In this document: in pieces, positions 47,884-61,008 of the stretch
Layout of the letters: each line of letters starts with the position of its first letter
Numbering within the stretch: position 1 is the stretch's first letter
Origin: Rotaria sp. Silwood1
Lineage: Eukaryota; Rotifera; Eurotatoria; Philodinida; Philodinidae
Assembly (NCBI GenBank): GCA_905250075.1
Contig: CAJNOP010000680.1
Coordinates: forward strand, 1-64,000
Direction of reading: 5' to 3'
Length of the DNA stretch: 64,000 nucleotides
The notes under the pieces: generated by a model
Told to the model about the DNA's origin: nothing
The model's input: only the letters and a program-made list of their open reading frames with translations
Databases searched by the model: none
Program-made: the position numbers and the translations under genes

Positions 47884-48018
47884 TCATTTCGATAATTGTA
47901 TACCAAAAATAAGTTGTTCACTCGGATGTTTACCAAAATTTGGATAGATTATTTTTAAATCTTTATTATTACGTGTAAGACGTGCAAGTCCATCATTATG
48001 AAGTATATTAGCTAAATC
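47884..48018 (-). CDS. Possible alternative last exon of Tudor gene A
   Basis: A clean 45-codon terminal frame after an acceptor (TTATAG at 48019): DLANILHNDGLARLTRNNKD and on to FGIQLSK-stop. It is in the right phase to follow IDGQ at 48632, and DLANILHNDGLAR fits the conserved end of an extended Tudor domain. The exon at 48543-48358 competes for the same splice donor, so this is either an alternative or the original last exon. Confidence 0.5.
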   Translation of the reverse strand, partial: DLANILHNDGLARLTRNNKDLKIIYPNFGKHPSEQLIFGIQLSK

Positions 48019-48357
48019 CTATAATAATCAAAAATATGTTTTATGTCGTCTATGAATTTATTCGATGTCTTTTTTTTTTGTCCTGTTTTATCTAAAATAT
48101 GGGTGTAGATATTAAGCTACTCTATTCTTACATCCTCATACAGATTGGAGAGTAGAGGGTGGTGGCACCATAGATTTAATGTAAATATTGTCACTTCCGA
48201 TTCAAACTTTTGTATAGTTGATTGATGAATGAAATCTGCATAACATAGCTATTTTGATAACAAATATGAACAAGCCTCCACAAAATAAAATAGTAATATT
48301 CTATTGTAATTATTTTTCTTTTAATTACTAAACAAATATATAAATATTACACAAATT

Positions 48358-49705
48358 TTAATTAAACATCAAATCAACAAATGATATATTAGAACTTTGA
48401 CTAGGATCATGATGATGACAAAATCTATATTTATATACAAATCCACATTTATTTATATATGTTTCAAAGAAAGTAGGTAAATGATTCGAATAAAGAAAAG
48501 AATCTAGGTGTGATAAAGAACGAAAAGAAATAGTATAAAATAACTAAATCAATGGAGAAGTAAAGAAATTTTCATGAGTAATGAACTTAATTATCAATAG
48601 AATAGAAAATTATATTTTTATTTTTATTTACCTGACCATCAATTTTAATATCAACAAAATGTAATGGCCACCAATTTTCATTCGATAGAAATGTTACAGA
48701 TACAAATAAAAATGGTTCACTATCAGGTTTAATTAATAATCGACGTAATTTTCGTGTACATTGTTTACCTATGTCTGTATTCCAATTGATTGTATCAGTT
48801 TTTAAATCTTTTTTTGGAAGAATCTATATTATAAATTAATATGAAAATGAAAGAAAAAAAAATTAACAAAAAAAACATACATGAGAAAGTGTTACAGGAA
48901 TACTTTGAATTTTTAATTTTGTAAATTCAATATAAAGAGGACGAATACCTTTTATATGTATCCATTCTGAATTACCAAAATCAACATATATGACTAAATA
49001 TTGTTTATCTAAATTTGATTTTATTTATATTATTTTTTTTTTTGTTTCTTATATAATTTTTTTTCATACTTCTATGATCAATATTTAGAATTCTAGCACG
49101 AAAAAATTCAAAATATTGAGATGAATAAGCCACACAAAAATCTCCTATTTCAAAATATTTTGTTGAAATATTTGAATATGCATTTAGATTATTCATATAA
49201 AATCGACTATTAAAGTATAACGGAAAAAAAAAAAACAAAAACTCGAGATTAGAAAAAAGAAAATTCTCACTTTATATCTTGATGCATTTGTTGAAAAGCA
49301 GAACCATCTTCAAATATTTGAAGAAATATAGCGGATGGATGATCAAGATAAGTTATCAGACAATTAGGATATCGTACATATTCTTCACATTTTTTGTACT
49401 TAAGTACTACTACAGGGGAGGGGGAGAAAAACAGCAATATGTATATATATAAATATTGAAAAAGACAAGATGAATTGCCTACATTTACTAATATTAGTTA
49501 AATTAAATGACAAACTTTGATTTTCAGTTGTTATCGACTCATCATCATAGTGATGAATGTTAAGTTTATTTTCATTTATTGATGATAATGGTGTTATACG
49601 ACTAACAATACCACTATCAGCCATGTCAGTTAATGGTGATAATGTTGATTGTTTATATTCATTTGATTTCTTGATAAAAACATTATCAATTAATTGTTCA
49701 TTCAT
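48358..49705 (-). CDS. Tudor-domain protein A
   Basis: Exons 49705-49483, 49409-49271, 49206-49070, 49008-48881, 48823-48632 and 48543-48358 give 334 aa (317 with the alternative exon at 47884-48018). The Tudor core is IGDFCVAYSSQYFEFFRARI followed by YLVIYVDFGNSEWI; the motif VDFGNxE and aromatic residues form the pocket for methylated arginine in this family. The flanking order DHPSAIFLQ before and PLHFVDIKIDGQ after the core is the same as in Tudor genes B and C. Extended Tudor proteins usually bind dimethylarginine tails of Piwi/Argonaute proteins in germ granules, which would tie this gene to small-RNA transposon control (inference). Core aromatic positions are less standard than in B and C (FEFFRAR for WYRAR). 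Confidence 0.75.
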
Positions 49706-52700
49706 CGTAAGAAAGAAAAAAAAAATGCAATCTAAAAGTTTTGAAGCTTTTTTTTTCTTTGTATTGAACAACAAAAGAAAGAAAAAAGAAAATATTATTT
49801 AATTTCATATAAATATTATCTTTAGAATAAAATATAATCTAAATGAATTGTTATTCATATTAAATTATCAATATAATTTTTCTATAGTTAATTGAATGAT
49901 TAATTTTCAAATTTGTTCATCATCTTTGTTAATCACCTAAAAATATTGAACAAATATCAAGTAAAAATCATAATAAAACATATTTTATAGTATATAGAGA
50001 AGTTTTTGTTTTTTATAAAACTCGATTTTTTTTTCTCTTCTATTTGATCGAAATTTCATAGGATATTTGCACTTACTACAATTTATACAAGTTATGAAAC
50101 ATTCATAATTACTCATTATTATATATATATATATTGCTTCTATTTGCTTAGTAGAAGAAATATGATATACATTCACTGATTCTTGAATAAAGCAAAAACA
50201 AAATGTATGATTCGATTTTTATTTTAGTTGATGATGTGTAAATATAGAAATATGACGAGCTATGAAAATAATGTTTTTTTTTTTTTCTGTTAGATAAATA
50301 TGTTTTATAGCTTCTGGCGTTATTAAAAACCTTGAGAAGCTTTTTTAGATGACGAATGATTATTATTAGTTATGAGAATTGCTACCAATGACAACAAATA
50401 ATAATAATGAAGAGTAGAAAGGTTTCAAATTTAATTCTTTTTTTATAATCTATATCTTTTTCAAAAAAAAAAAAATACACTCATAAGACTTTCTCACTTT
50501 CGATATGTTCTATTTGTTTTAGTTATGTCTCATGCAGTTCTTTTTTTTTTATACTGCAATTCACTTGATGTTAAAATCTGTTTGTTAAAAAATTAATTTG
50601 TCTAATTTTAAATATACTTTTTCTCATCTAATATAGAATATGTCATAAATTTATGAGTTCGAAGACCTATTGTATCAATTGAGTATGGAATAACTTATGT
50701 TTGTGAACGACAAGATTTTGTTCATTTAGAAGATTCAAAATTAACAAAAAAAAAAAATTTGAATTTGACGAGAACTTGTATCTGAAATAAGATCGTTAGT
50801 AGTTTCTAATATATTCGACTAAAAGTATAACCAACTTACGATATCAATCAATATGAAGAATACGAGCTCGATAAAATTCACTATTGTATATACAAATATT
50901 CAAATAATGAACTATACAAAAGTTATCGATCTGATAAGTTGTTGAAGATCATTTATTGTCTAATGTTGTTTTGTAAAACTCACTAAAAATATCATACAAT
51001 ATCAGTTATTATATTGAATGAAATTCTTTCAGTTTAAAGATCTACCAGAATCTGAAAATATTCGAAAAATGACTTGACATTTTTATGAAGTTGCTGAAAT
51101 ATTTGTTGTTGGATAGGTAATTGAATAAAGATCGATGATGCATGATCAATATGAGAGATCAAACCGTTATTTTATTGTCATATAGCTTTGATTGATTCTT
51201 GATGTTGAATAACTATTGAACTTCTAAAAGAAAAATCATAATATATGATTATAAAATACTATATAAAAGTACGTGTGATGCAAGAAGTCTGGATTGCTCA
51301 AGATCTTCTCTAAAATCTATTTATATCACTTAAAAATATCAATACTGATTATTCATACAATTCCAGATTAAACAATAATTACGTTCGAAGCTAGTTATCT
51401 GTATGTATAAGTATCAAATCATTTTTGAGTAGAGGTCAATCTAATAGAACAGACGACTAGTTATTCATTCATAACGATTACAATACACAGCTTTCTTTTT
51501 ATTAAAAAAATGTCAATCATCCACATGCTTTTTTTCTATACAGTTGATTACTATTATTTGCTTTGATTATATTTTTCTCAATCATTTTAATACAAGCATC
51601 GTATGTCACTATCTCATAACACATTGTGAAAGAATTGTTTCACGGCTCATTTACCGCTTTTATGCACTAACAATTCTGACTTTCTGAAATATATGGCAAT
51701 GATGTCGTTTTGTTAGAAAGCATCTACAGAACGAAGTCTAAAAAACATGTCATTCTATTCAAGGTATAGACGCTAGTGCAGAATTTTTATCATCCAAGGT
51801 ATTTTCATATAATACAGTGTATTTCTATTTGAAAAGAGTCTCTATGATTGACTGTCCGATTAGTCTGAGACTCTAAACTCGCTAATGAATGTGTATGAAC
51901 TTTCATGAAGCTTTTAGCAAGCAAGTTTTTGTTTCTTTTGACAATGTCATATGCATAGTTACTATGGAAGAGAAAAAGATAATTATGCACTCACACTTAG
52001 TTCAACAAAGACAAGAAAATAATTTTTCAATTTTTATTGAATGAAATAAAAACAGGTTGCATAAATGACAGTAAAAATCATATTGTATCATTAATTATAT
52101 AATATTGTTATACCAAGTATATCGATCGTTTAGTCAACAATGTTCAGATTAGTTTGCGTTGTTGAATGTGTACATCTTGAAACAAACGAAGCATCTTATT
52201 TGTAACAGATTAATATTAGATTTTGTAAATATGATATCACATCAAATAAGTACGATCAAAATCTTGTCTTTTGTCATATTGAAGAGATCCATTTTCAAGA
52301 CTAAAAAGTATTACTATAGATTGTTATCATAGGAAATATACTTCATTTCAACTAATTTGTTTCTTAGGGACGCCTGATTTCTGAATCGTCTCTCAACAAA
52401 CTATAAAAAAATGCATGCTAAACGAAGAAACTTTCAAATGTGTTATTTTTGCTAGTTCAAAAAACATCTTTGTTATCTTACTATGAAAGTTCGAAGCTAT
52501 TGAATTTATTTTCATATCAATAGTAAAATGTCAATTGATGAAAAATACATTAGTTTATCTTGCATACCCTTGAGTTGAGATTGATTGATTGTATTGAGTT
52601 CTGTTGTTTCCATATCTATATTGTACTAGGATTGTCTAATTAGTACAGTGTTTAAGCTGTTATCATTGGATAGCTAAAAAAAGATCTAGCTGATCTATAA

Positions 52701-53262
52701 GAGAATAAAAAGAGTACATTTCAGAGCACGTGAAATAAGAAAAAAAATATTTTGCTATATGATTAGCTAATGAAATGATTTTTGTTTTTTGTTGATGTTG
52801 AACATTTGACTGTTGTTTTTACAAGTTTTTGCCTCAAGTAAGTGGATCATATTCATAGAATACAACTCAATGGATAATCTCTAATAGAATATTGATAATG
52901 TTTTGATTGCTATTCAAGTGATATGCCACTATATTTTGTTTCTATGAATATTTTTGGCTAGCAAGAAGCAGAATTAATATTAAAATTCATAAAATACCCT
53001 ATTTTTTGGTTAAAACAAATGAACAAATGTAAATCCATTATTCGACCAATTGACCAATTAAATTATTTACCGGATATAACTCTTGAAAATCCATAAATTT
53101 CTTAGAGAAATGCACTTTTCTTTCTATTATTTATCATTATTACTGACCAAAAGCCCAATAGTTCAAATATCAATACGAATTTCATATAGAAAAAGTCATG
53201 TTAACTATACTATAGATGGTGCTAATAACCAATCAGATATTTTATTTTAATTCAATTTCAGA
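49706..53262. other. Intergenic region
   Basis: About 3.5 kb between Tudor gene A and the next open frames, uniformly AT-rich. No open frame with splice logic, no terminal repeats and no RNA gene seen. Confidence 0.4.
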
Positions 53263-53713
53263 ATTTTAACCGAGAAATTCTCGTGGATCGCCTTTAGAAA
53301 TTATATGTCTAAGTGGAATTTTTCGTTCTCTTAGTAACTGTTGTATTGAAGATGTTCGAGAATGATCAGCAAATTGAGCGTTATCGATAATCAACCGGTA
53401 TAGAGCATATCGATGAAACCATGCATTTTTACCGGAATGATCTGTTTTCCATGAGTTCACAGACACACTTAATAACCAAAAAGAAAAATATAATATAATT
53501 TATAAGTCTTTTTTAAAGAAAAGCAGGCTAGTACAATTTACTTACTGATGATTTATTAAAATGGATAAGATTAGTAATAATGCCAACACTCGATTCATAT
53601 TGACCTAATGCAATAAGTTTTTGTGGATATGTGTGAATTATAAACGTGTCAGATTTGTAAATATTTTTGAAGTAGATTAATAATAAAAAGTACGTAAAAC
53701 AAGATGTATTCAT
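53263..53713 (-). CDS. Two-part open reading frame, unknown, possibly broken
   Basis: The upstream part (53713-about 53546) begins with a hydrophobic leader (TSCFTYFLLLIYFKNIYKSD) and reads FIIHTYPQKLIALGQYESSV up to a GTAAGT donor. The downstream part (about 53466-53266) reads VNSWKTDHSGKNAWFHRYAL and ends GDPREFLG-stop, with good amino-acid variety. The obvious donor and acceptor (TTATTAAG) do not keep the frame, so either a small exon is missed or the gene is frameshifted. Family not recognised. A short secreted protein is possible. Confidence 0.35.
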
Positions 53714-54258
53714 TTAGTCTATTATTAATGATTGATCATGCATGATACATATATACACATGTAAAATCAAATAATTTTTCATCGAGTAGTATATTTCATT
53801 AGACATGCTGTTGATCATGATAAATAGTGTCTTACAACATGTTGCTATTGTTTTTTTGTTTTTCAAAAAGAAAAATTACATTCTCTCTGTTTTTTTATTT
53901 TGTTCACGAATAGGAAAGCTGTGCTTTCAAAAACATAGACAAGAGATGAATGTTTTATACATCCATCAGCAAACATACACATACATATATATATGGAAAA
54001 CAAAAAGAAAAAAAGTACTCTGAAGAAAGACAAATAACAGAAAACAAAAGACAAACAGAAAATCTGATGATGATGATATATCGATTAGCTAAGTTTTCAT
54101 TTTTTGCAATGTATGAAAATCACAACCTTATCACCGTATTATCTTTTATAAACAACAAAGAAAAATAATACAAATTTTTTGAATGTTTTAATTAAATATG
54201 CCATTCAGTTTATCATGGAAAAGCTAAATGAAGATTTATTCAATTAATAATCATAATA

Positions 54259-56268
54259 TTAATTTCTATATTTATTATACTTACTATCATTATAAATATC
54301 TGATTCACCAACGGCTACATTATATAAAATATATTCCATTGATGTAAGTTTATCATTAAAATGCATTGCAATTTCTTCATTATGAGCTGGTACTATATAT
54401 GGAGCTAATTTCGGATGTTGAGTAATCGACTGAAAAAATTCAAAAATAAATAAATATCTTTCGTAGATATTTCATACAAAACACAACGGATGTTATTAAT
54501 TTACCTGTCCATCAAGAATAATTTTAACAAAATGAAGCGGCCTAATATCAAAGAAAGAAAAACCAATAAAAAAAAAAAATTCATATAATAAAAACTTCTA
54601 TATACCATTGTTGACCAATGCCTTGTTGAAATTGAACTTCAACAATACGATTTTTTACAAGTACAGTAAATATCTGAGTTGCTTCTGAAGTCCAAAAATT
54701 TTCATTACGTGGAAATGCCTAAAAAACAAAAAATTAATTCTATAAAAAAAAAAAAAAAAGAATCAATTAAAAGAAAGTTTACTTCAGCTAATGTACAAGC
54801 AACAGTCATAGCAGGTAAACGAGCTAATGATTCTTGTAATGGATAAATTTCATTGGCTGGTTTTGTTTCAGAATTACCATAATCAATAAAAACAATAAGT
54901 ATAGATTCATCTAAAATATAGATTTAAAATTTATAAAATAATAAATATATATTATATAACTACCTTGTATAAGAACAACTCGAGCTCGATACCAAAGATT
55001 ATCTTCACTAAAACGAGCTACACAAAAATCACCAATCGATGGATTTCGTAAAGGTATTGTTATATTAGTTGATTTATTATAATAATTACTAAAAGAATAA
55101 GTTAATAAATATTTATTCAATAAAACTTTATTATTTACTTCATTTCAATTGACATTATACTAAATTGTTCAGCAACACGTGGATCTTGATTACAAACAAA
55201 AAATGCTGATGGATGATCAATAATTGGTATATCAGCATTATGCCAAATAGTATTAGCTTTAATAACTTGCATTTTAACACGAACTTTACCATTAGTTTGA
55301 TTTGATATTCGAGCTAAAATGCAAAAATAAATTAATCAATAAAAAAAAAAAAAAAATTTTTTTTCGTTAGATTTTATATACATGAATAAGTATCTGACAT
55401 AGTTGATGGACGAGTACTGGATGATTGTTGTTGATAATCACTTATCGATCCATTTGGTATTGATTTTTGTAGTGTTGAAAAATCAGATGTTTGTGAAATA
55501 AGTAAATTTTGTGATGAAATTTTCGATTGATTATAGCCATTATCTTTTTGAACAATTGATGATGGTCGATGAAAAGCAGATTGTTGTTGTAATTGAATTT
55601 GTTCTAATGATTGTTGTCCTAATGAATATTTTTGTTGAAATAATGTTGCTGTATTTCTTGGTGTAAATACATTTGTTGATGAATTTGTAGTAACATGTAA
55701 TGGATTTTGAAAATTAAAACCAACTTGTTGATCATTTAATGAACGTCCTGTATTAGAAGATATATTTCGTTGTGATAGAAATCCAGTATTAACATTTTCA
55801 TTTTTAATATTAGACATCTGTACAAAAGATGAAGGAACACGTTCTGATAATTGATTAATAGATGACATTGAAGGACATACTAATATGTTACAACAGAAAA
55901 AAAAATTTAATAGAGATCTGTTTGTCTTTTTTTTGTTATTTACCTTCACGTTTTTCACTACCAGTTAGAAGAATATTTGTAATTGAAGATTGAAGATTAT
56001 GTAAAGATTCTGTTTGAAGTTCAACAATTGCAAGTTTTTCAGCAACATTCAATAAAACTTGATTACATTTTGATACTTTTTGAGCAACAATTGGTGATAT
56101 ATTAGAATCTAATTCAATTGAATGTCGTTTATTCATCCATGTTTGTTTAACTTCATCAACATAGGAATTAACTTGAAGTAAACGATTACTAAGACGATCA
56201 CACAAAAAAAGAAGATGATCAATATCGTCGAAAAGTTCGACTGAATTTAAATTATTTAAAGTATTCAT
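54259..56268 (-). CDS. Tudor-domain protein B
   Basis: Eight exons in phase (523 aa): 56268-55944, 55879-55382, 55313-55139, 55088-54964, 54910-54783, 54718-54606, 54541-54505, 54429-54259. The N-terminus is helical (about aa 1-108, DIDHLLFLCDRLSNRLLQVN). A Gln/Ser/Asn-rich linker follows (about 109-275). The extended Tudor domain comes next: DHPSAFFVCNQDPRVAEQFS, the core IGDFCVARFSEDNLWYRARV, then VFIDYGNSETKPANEIYPL, LPAMTVACTLAE, PLHFVKIILDGQ. WYRARV and DYGNSE form a standard Tudor aromatic cage and acidic site. The last exon resembles that of gene C (EYILYNVAVGE versus EYILFNVPITE). Single extended-Tudor proteins recruit methylated Piwi-type partners; the partner here is not known. Confidence 0.88.
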
Positions 56269-57729
56269 ATCTAAAAATAATATTAAATTAAATACATAAA
56301 AAACAAAAAAAAAAATTTTTTTTCATTGAATTTTTAATATTAATATCAACAATCGAAAGTAAGTCAATTACAAAAGTCTTTTATTCATTTCAAATTAATT
56401 AAATGTTATTATATTAATAGAAGTTATATAATAATTATTATTTTGAATATTAAATAAATATTTCATAAAACAACTGAACATTGTCATATATTGAACTAAA
56501 TATAAAATACAGATTCATGGGGAGATCTATATCTAATAGTGAGAATGAAGATCGAACCAATTGAATATATACGATTGCATATTGTTTAGGATTAATGGCT
56601 CGATGTATACAACGATTGCTCTTAAACTTTTTTCTGTCTACTACGAAATCTGTTATAGTGGAAATTATTCGATAGCTTCTAAAGTGCATAATGACATTCG
56701 AATACAGTCAACTTTCATATTATGTAATTGACCTTTGTCTAGGTATGCACCAGTCCCAGTCGGACTGGAATTGGTGCATACCTACCTTTGTCCTATATTG
56801 AAAAAGCATGATCATAAACGGTCGTATAAGGCAAAACCCGATAGCCATATATGACGGGCGAATAGGATCGCCCTATATAACCGTAACTTACTCACAAGTT
56901 GAGATGTTCATCTTGATCAAGGCTTTACCTGAAGATCATTCCACGGCGTATTATTATGGTAATGAAATATTACTCATATTCGACAATAGAATAAATTCAT
57001 TCAGCAATTGTTTAAACTGTATGAATAACATAAAAAAAAAAATAATAATTGAAAAGAAAAAAAAAATCACACATACTAGAGTATGTTCTTATGATTTGAA
57101 TAAAAAAGTTCATTGATTGTTGAATATAAAATAGTTTTTCTTAAGTTTTCTACGAATGATCATATTTTTAACAGGAACTCTTTAAATACAAACAATGTAA
57201 CTTTAGATATTCAAAAAAACAAAAAAAATATATACATAAAGTTTTAATTTTATTTCATTAATTTCTAATTACTAAAAACAATTCTCATTTAAAATATATA
57301 TTTACCATCTTTTTTTTTTTTAATCACTTGGCTTCTTTTTTTTTTCCTCAATAATAATTTAAGAATAAAATACAAACATCAATTTATCAAAAATAACGAA
57401 ACAAAAAGATGATATTGTATTAACAATATAAAATACAATGATCTGAAAATGCACATATATTGATATAAAGATGGATCCAATCTCATCTTTTTCAACTCTC
57501 CTGAAATTATATATCCATAAGGATTTTTTTTTTGTTATCTTTGCATCAACACTTTCGAAAGTCATAATAAATCTCAAGACAAAAAGAAAAAAAAAAGAAC
57601 ACTATCGACACAAGACATAAAACATTGAATGCAGAAAAGAAAAGAAAAAAAAATAACATATTTGTCGTTAAGAAACAGACAAATTAGAACACTATTCACT
57701 AAAGTTTATTTGTTTTTTTTTTGCATGTA
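56269..57729. other. Intergenic region between Tudor genes B and C
   Basis: AT-rich and without a gene. It includes the short perfect-looking hairpin at 56742-56783, listed separately, which is the only conspicuous structure. Confidence 0.4.
56742..56783. repeat. 42-bp near-perfect palindrome
   Basis: GGTATGCACCAGTCCCAGTC is followed directly by GGACTGGAATTGGTGCATACC, so the DNA or an RNA can form a hairpin with one mismatched spot and no loop. It may be the merged ends of a miniature transposon or a structured RNA element. Confidence 0.75.
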
Positions 57730-60700
57730 TCAATCAAATTCCTCTTCGGTAATAGGTACATTGAAAAGAATATATTCTTGATGCGTAAGAGAATTTGCTA
57801 ATTGTTCAGCAATAAAACGATTTGGTCTTGGTTCAATACGTTGTTTTAAACTTAATAAATTTGTTATTGTCTAAATAAATATGTATATTAAAAAAAAAAA
57901 CAAACTTCAAATTTCTTGACATATAAATATTATCTTACCTGATTTCCAACAGTAATTCTAACAAAATGTAATGGCCTATTATAGAAAATAAAACAAAAAA
58001 AAAAAAAAACTTTCTTTCAATATATGAAAAACACAAACCATTGTTCTGTTCCTTCTTCTGTATTAGCAAATGAAACTTCAACTATTTTATCAGCTACTTC
58101 TTCTCGAAAAATTCGATTTGTTTCATCTGGCCATAATGAATCTTTATCATTTGGTGTACGAGGATAAGCCTAAAACAATATGTTTTTTTCTTTTAATCCT
58201 TATCAAAAACAAAAAAAAATTGATTTTTTTGTCTTTTAATACTTCAGATAAACTACAAGCAATAGCTTGTGCTGGTAAATCAGTATATAATTTATCAAGT
58301 GGAAAAAATTCATTAATAAGTTTTGTTTCAATATTTCCAAAATCAATAAAAACAATTCGTATACGATCATGTTCTTCACACATTAATAAACGTGCACGAT
58401 ACCAACGATCATCTTCACTATATTTTGCAACACCAAAATCACCTATGGAAATATTTTCTAATGGTATTAATTTATCTGATTGTTCTAAACGACTATAATA
58501 ATCACTGAAAAGGAAAAAAAAATAAATTATTTTATTGAATAATTTTCCTTTTTTTTGGAACATACTGAAGATCTTCTAACATATGATTAAATTTTTCATG
58601 TACTTTTGGATCAAGATTTTCAACATAAAATGCTGAAAGTGAATCAATAACATCAATTTTTGCTTGTTTCCATTTTGTACCAGGTGGAATTCGTTGTAAT
58701 TTTACATGAACTTTACCACCTAGATAAAAAAAGGAAAAAAATCTTTAACAGTGACAAAACAACAAAAAAAAGAAACAATATTTCATTTATTTTCACATAC
58801 GAGGTGGTTGTTGATAATTACTCATCATTTGATTAGTCGAAGAAGCTGCCATATGATCTGATTGTGGTGTTCGTCCGCCGTAGGATGGTACTGTTGAACG
58901 TATCTATAAAAATAATTTCGATTTATTTATAACTGTTATTAGTGAAAGTTATATTAATAGAATATTGCATAAGCATGAATTTAAGAAAACCTGAATCGCT
59001 GTAAAAATTGCGAACATCCGCAAAATGCTCGTTCCAATTAACGAGACTAGAGGAATCTCAAATGGATTTCATTTGATGAGCTAACTTCTGCAGAAAAGAA
59101 GTATCAGACATTAATATTTCAATACAATAGAATCCAATTATTTGTATCTACTGTTTTCTTTACATACTTTCTTATTCAAAGTCATAACTCATATCAGAAC
59201 AAATATAAAGGAAAGAATAAGAGCCCTTTATAGAAATGTTATTGTTCAGATGGTGAGTTTACAAACATTCACAAGAGTTGGAAATATTCATATTTTCGTA
59301 TATAGGAATTTTCCCACTGTGTTATTTTAGTTCGCATAGGGAATTTTCCCAATCTATTCTTATGTATGTATTCATGTTCGTTCTACACTATGTTGTCATA
59401 TAGTACCAGTGGCGTAGCCAGGAATTTTTCAGTCATGGGCAATTCATTAGCTGAACTATTTTGAGTTACGGGCGACTGAGGGCAACCGTTATGATTTCAA
59501 AAATATCTATGGGCAATTGCCTAATGGCCCTAACCCTGGCTACGCCACTGTATAGTACATTAGTTATCTTGTTCTCTAACTCCTCTTCTTCAATTTGTCA
59601 TCATAATTGATCTACAGTTACAATATTGTAATTCAAGCATTGGACATAGTTTATCAATTCTACTAATAGCCAAAATAGGAACTTAATCAGCTGATGGAGT
59701 TATCTCTTACGAGATATGAATAAAATACGTTCTGACTCACGTTGATCCAAAAAGCTCAAAAAAAAGTAAACATTCGAAAAGTTAATGTCAACTGGGATTC
59801 TGCTACATATTGTTACTGAAGAAAGACGTCAGACATTGACTACAACTTCATGTAACATTATTTTTCGAAGCATTTCTCAGAGTGAGATTCAGTAGACTCA
59901 GAATTTTAAGCTCTATCGATTAGTATAAGTCTCTACTAAAATAATGCTTAGAATGGGTCACAGCGTATTTTACTAATCTCTCCTTGTAAGTGAACAACAA
60001 GAAATAACTGTACGTTGATTTGTTCATGTACACAAAGATAGCCAAATATTGACAAAAAAGAAACAAAACTCAGGCCCGAGTTCACAAAAATGTTGGCTTA
60101 GGGTTAATAAACTTGATGTGTATTTGTTAGTATATCTTTTATAATTAAATAATATGTCTCTATGAAAATAACTTAATGAAATATTCTTATAATTTTAAAA
60201 CTTACAAAATTAAGTCCTTCAGTAGCTGGATAATGAGTAGTTTGTGGATGAATTGGTGTTGGTCGTGATGTATTTTCTGAAATATTTGATGTTCGTTGTT
60301 GTTCAATAGGTTTAAAACCAGTTTTTTCTTGTGTAGCTGCTAATGATAAACGATTTGATGGTGTTGGTTGTGATGTTCGAAGTACAGGCATAGGTAATGT
60401 TTGTTTTCCAATTGTTTTACCATTTAGTGTTGGTTCTGTATATGATTGTTGTTGTTGTTGATTTATTGAATTTAACGATGGTGAAGGTACAACATGATGT
60501 GTACGTGATAAAACAGTAGTTGCTGTTGAATGTGAAACATTTGTATCTAATGATCGTGCTGAAAATGATGTTGATCTTGGTATTGAATGTGTTTGTGATG
60601 ATGATTTTGGATCAATATGAAGAATTTGTTCAATTAATAAATCAACTCGACATAGAGCTGATAAAAAAAAAGAAATTAATTTTTCTTAAAAAAAAAACTA

Positions 60701-61008
60701 AAACTAATATTCATTTAATTAACCTTGAACAGCTTCAATAGCTAATTCATTAATACGTTGAGTTTTTGGTAGAAGAAAATCAAATGATGATGTTGATTTC
60801 ATTTGATCAAAAATTATTTGTCGACGATATTGCCATAAATCTGTTTGATGATTAATACCATGTAAGATTTTATTAATATATTCTTTTGCTTTATCATATA
60901 CCACAAATAGACGACTGAAAAAAAAATAAAATATTCAATTTTTTCCTTCATTTTTATTACATACTCAATTTCATCTATAACTATAGTTCCACTTGATTCA
61001 TGTGTCAT
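57730..61008 (-). CDS. Tudor-domain protein C
   Basis: Nine exons in phase (504 aa): 61008-60965, 60914-60724, 60657-60206, 58903-58801, 58719-58566, 58504-58243, 58169-58039, 57975-57939, 57870-57730. The layout is that of gene B: a helical N-terminus (VYDKAKEYINKILHGINHQT), a Ser/Thr/Gln-rich linker (NQQQQQSY) and a C-terminal extended Tudor domain with the core IGDFGVAKYSEDDRWYRARL, then VFIDFGNIETKLINEFFPL, LPAQAIACSLSE, PLHFVRITVGNQ. The exon borders in the Tudor part match those of B, so they arose by duplication. The 1.3-kb intron 58904-60205 carries a hAT-type MITE. Start chosen at MTHESSG; an in-frame Met further upstream is preceded by a hydrophobic run unlikely to be coding. Confidence 0.88.
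59407..59550. mobile_element. hAT-type MITE with perfect 8-bp target duplication
   Basis: 144 bp with inverted ends CAGTGGCGTAGCCAGG...CCTGGCTACGCCACTG, flanked by TATAGTAC on both sides (59399-59406 and 59551-59558). The ends and the 8-bp duplication mark a hAT element; no coding capacity. The intact duplication suggests recent insertion. It is related by its GTGGCG end to the MITE at 30603. Confidence 0.92.
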
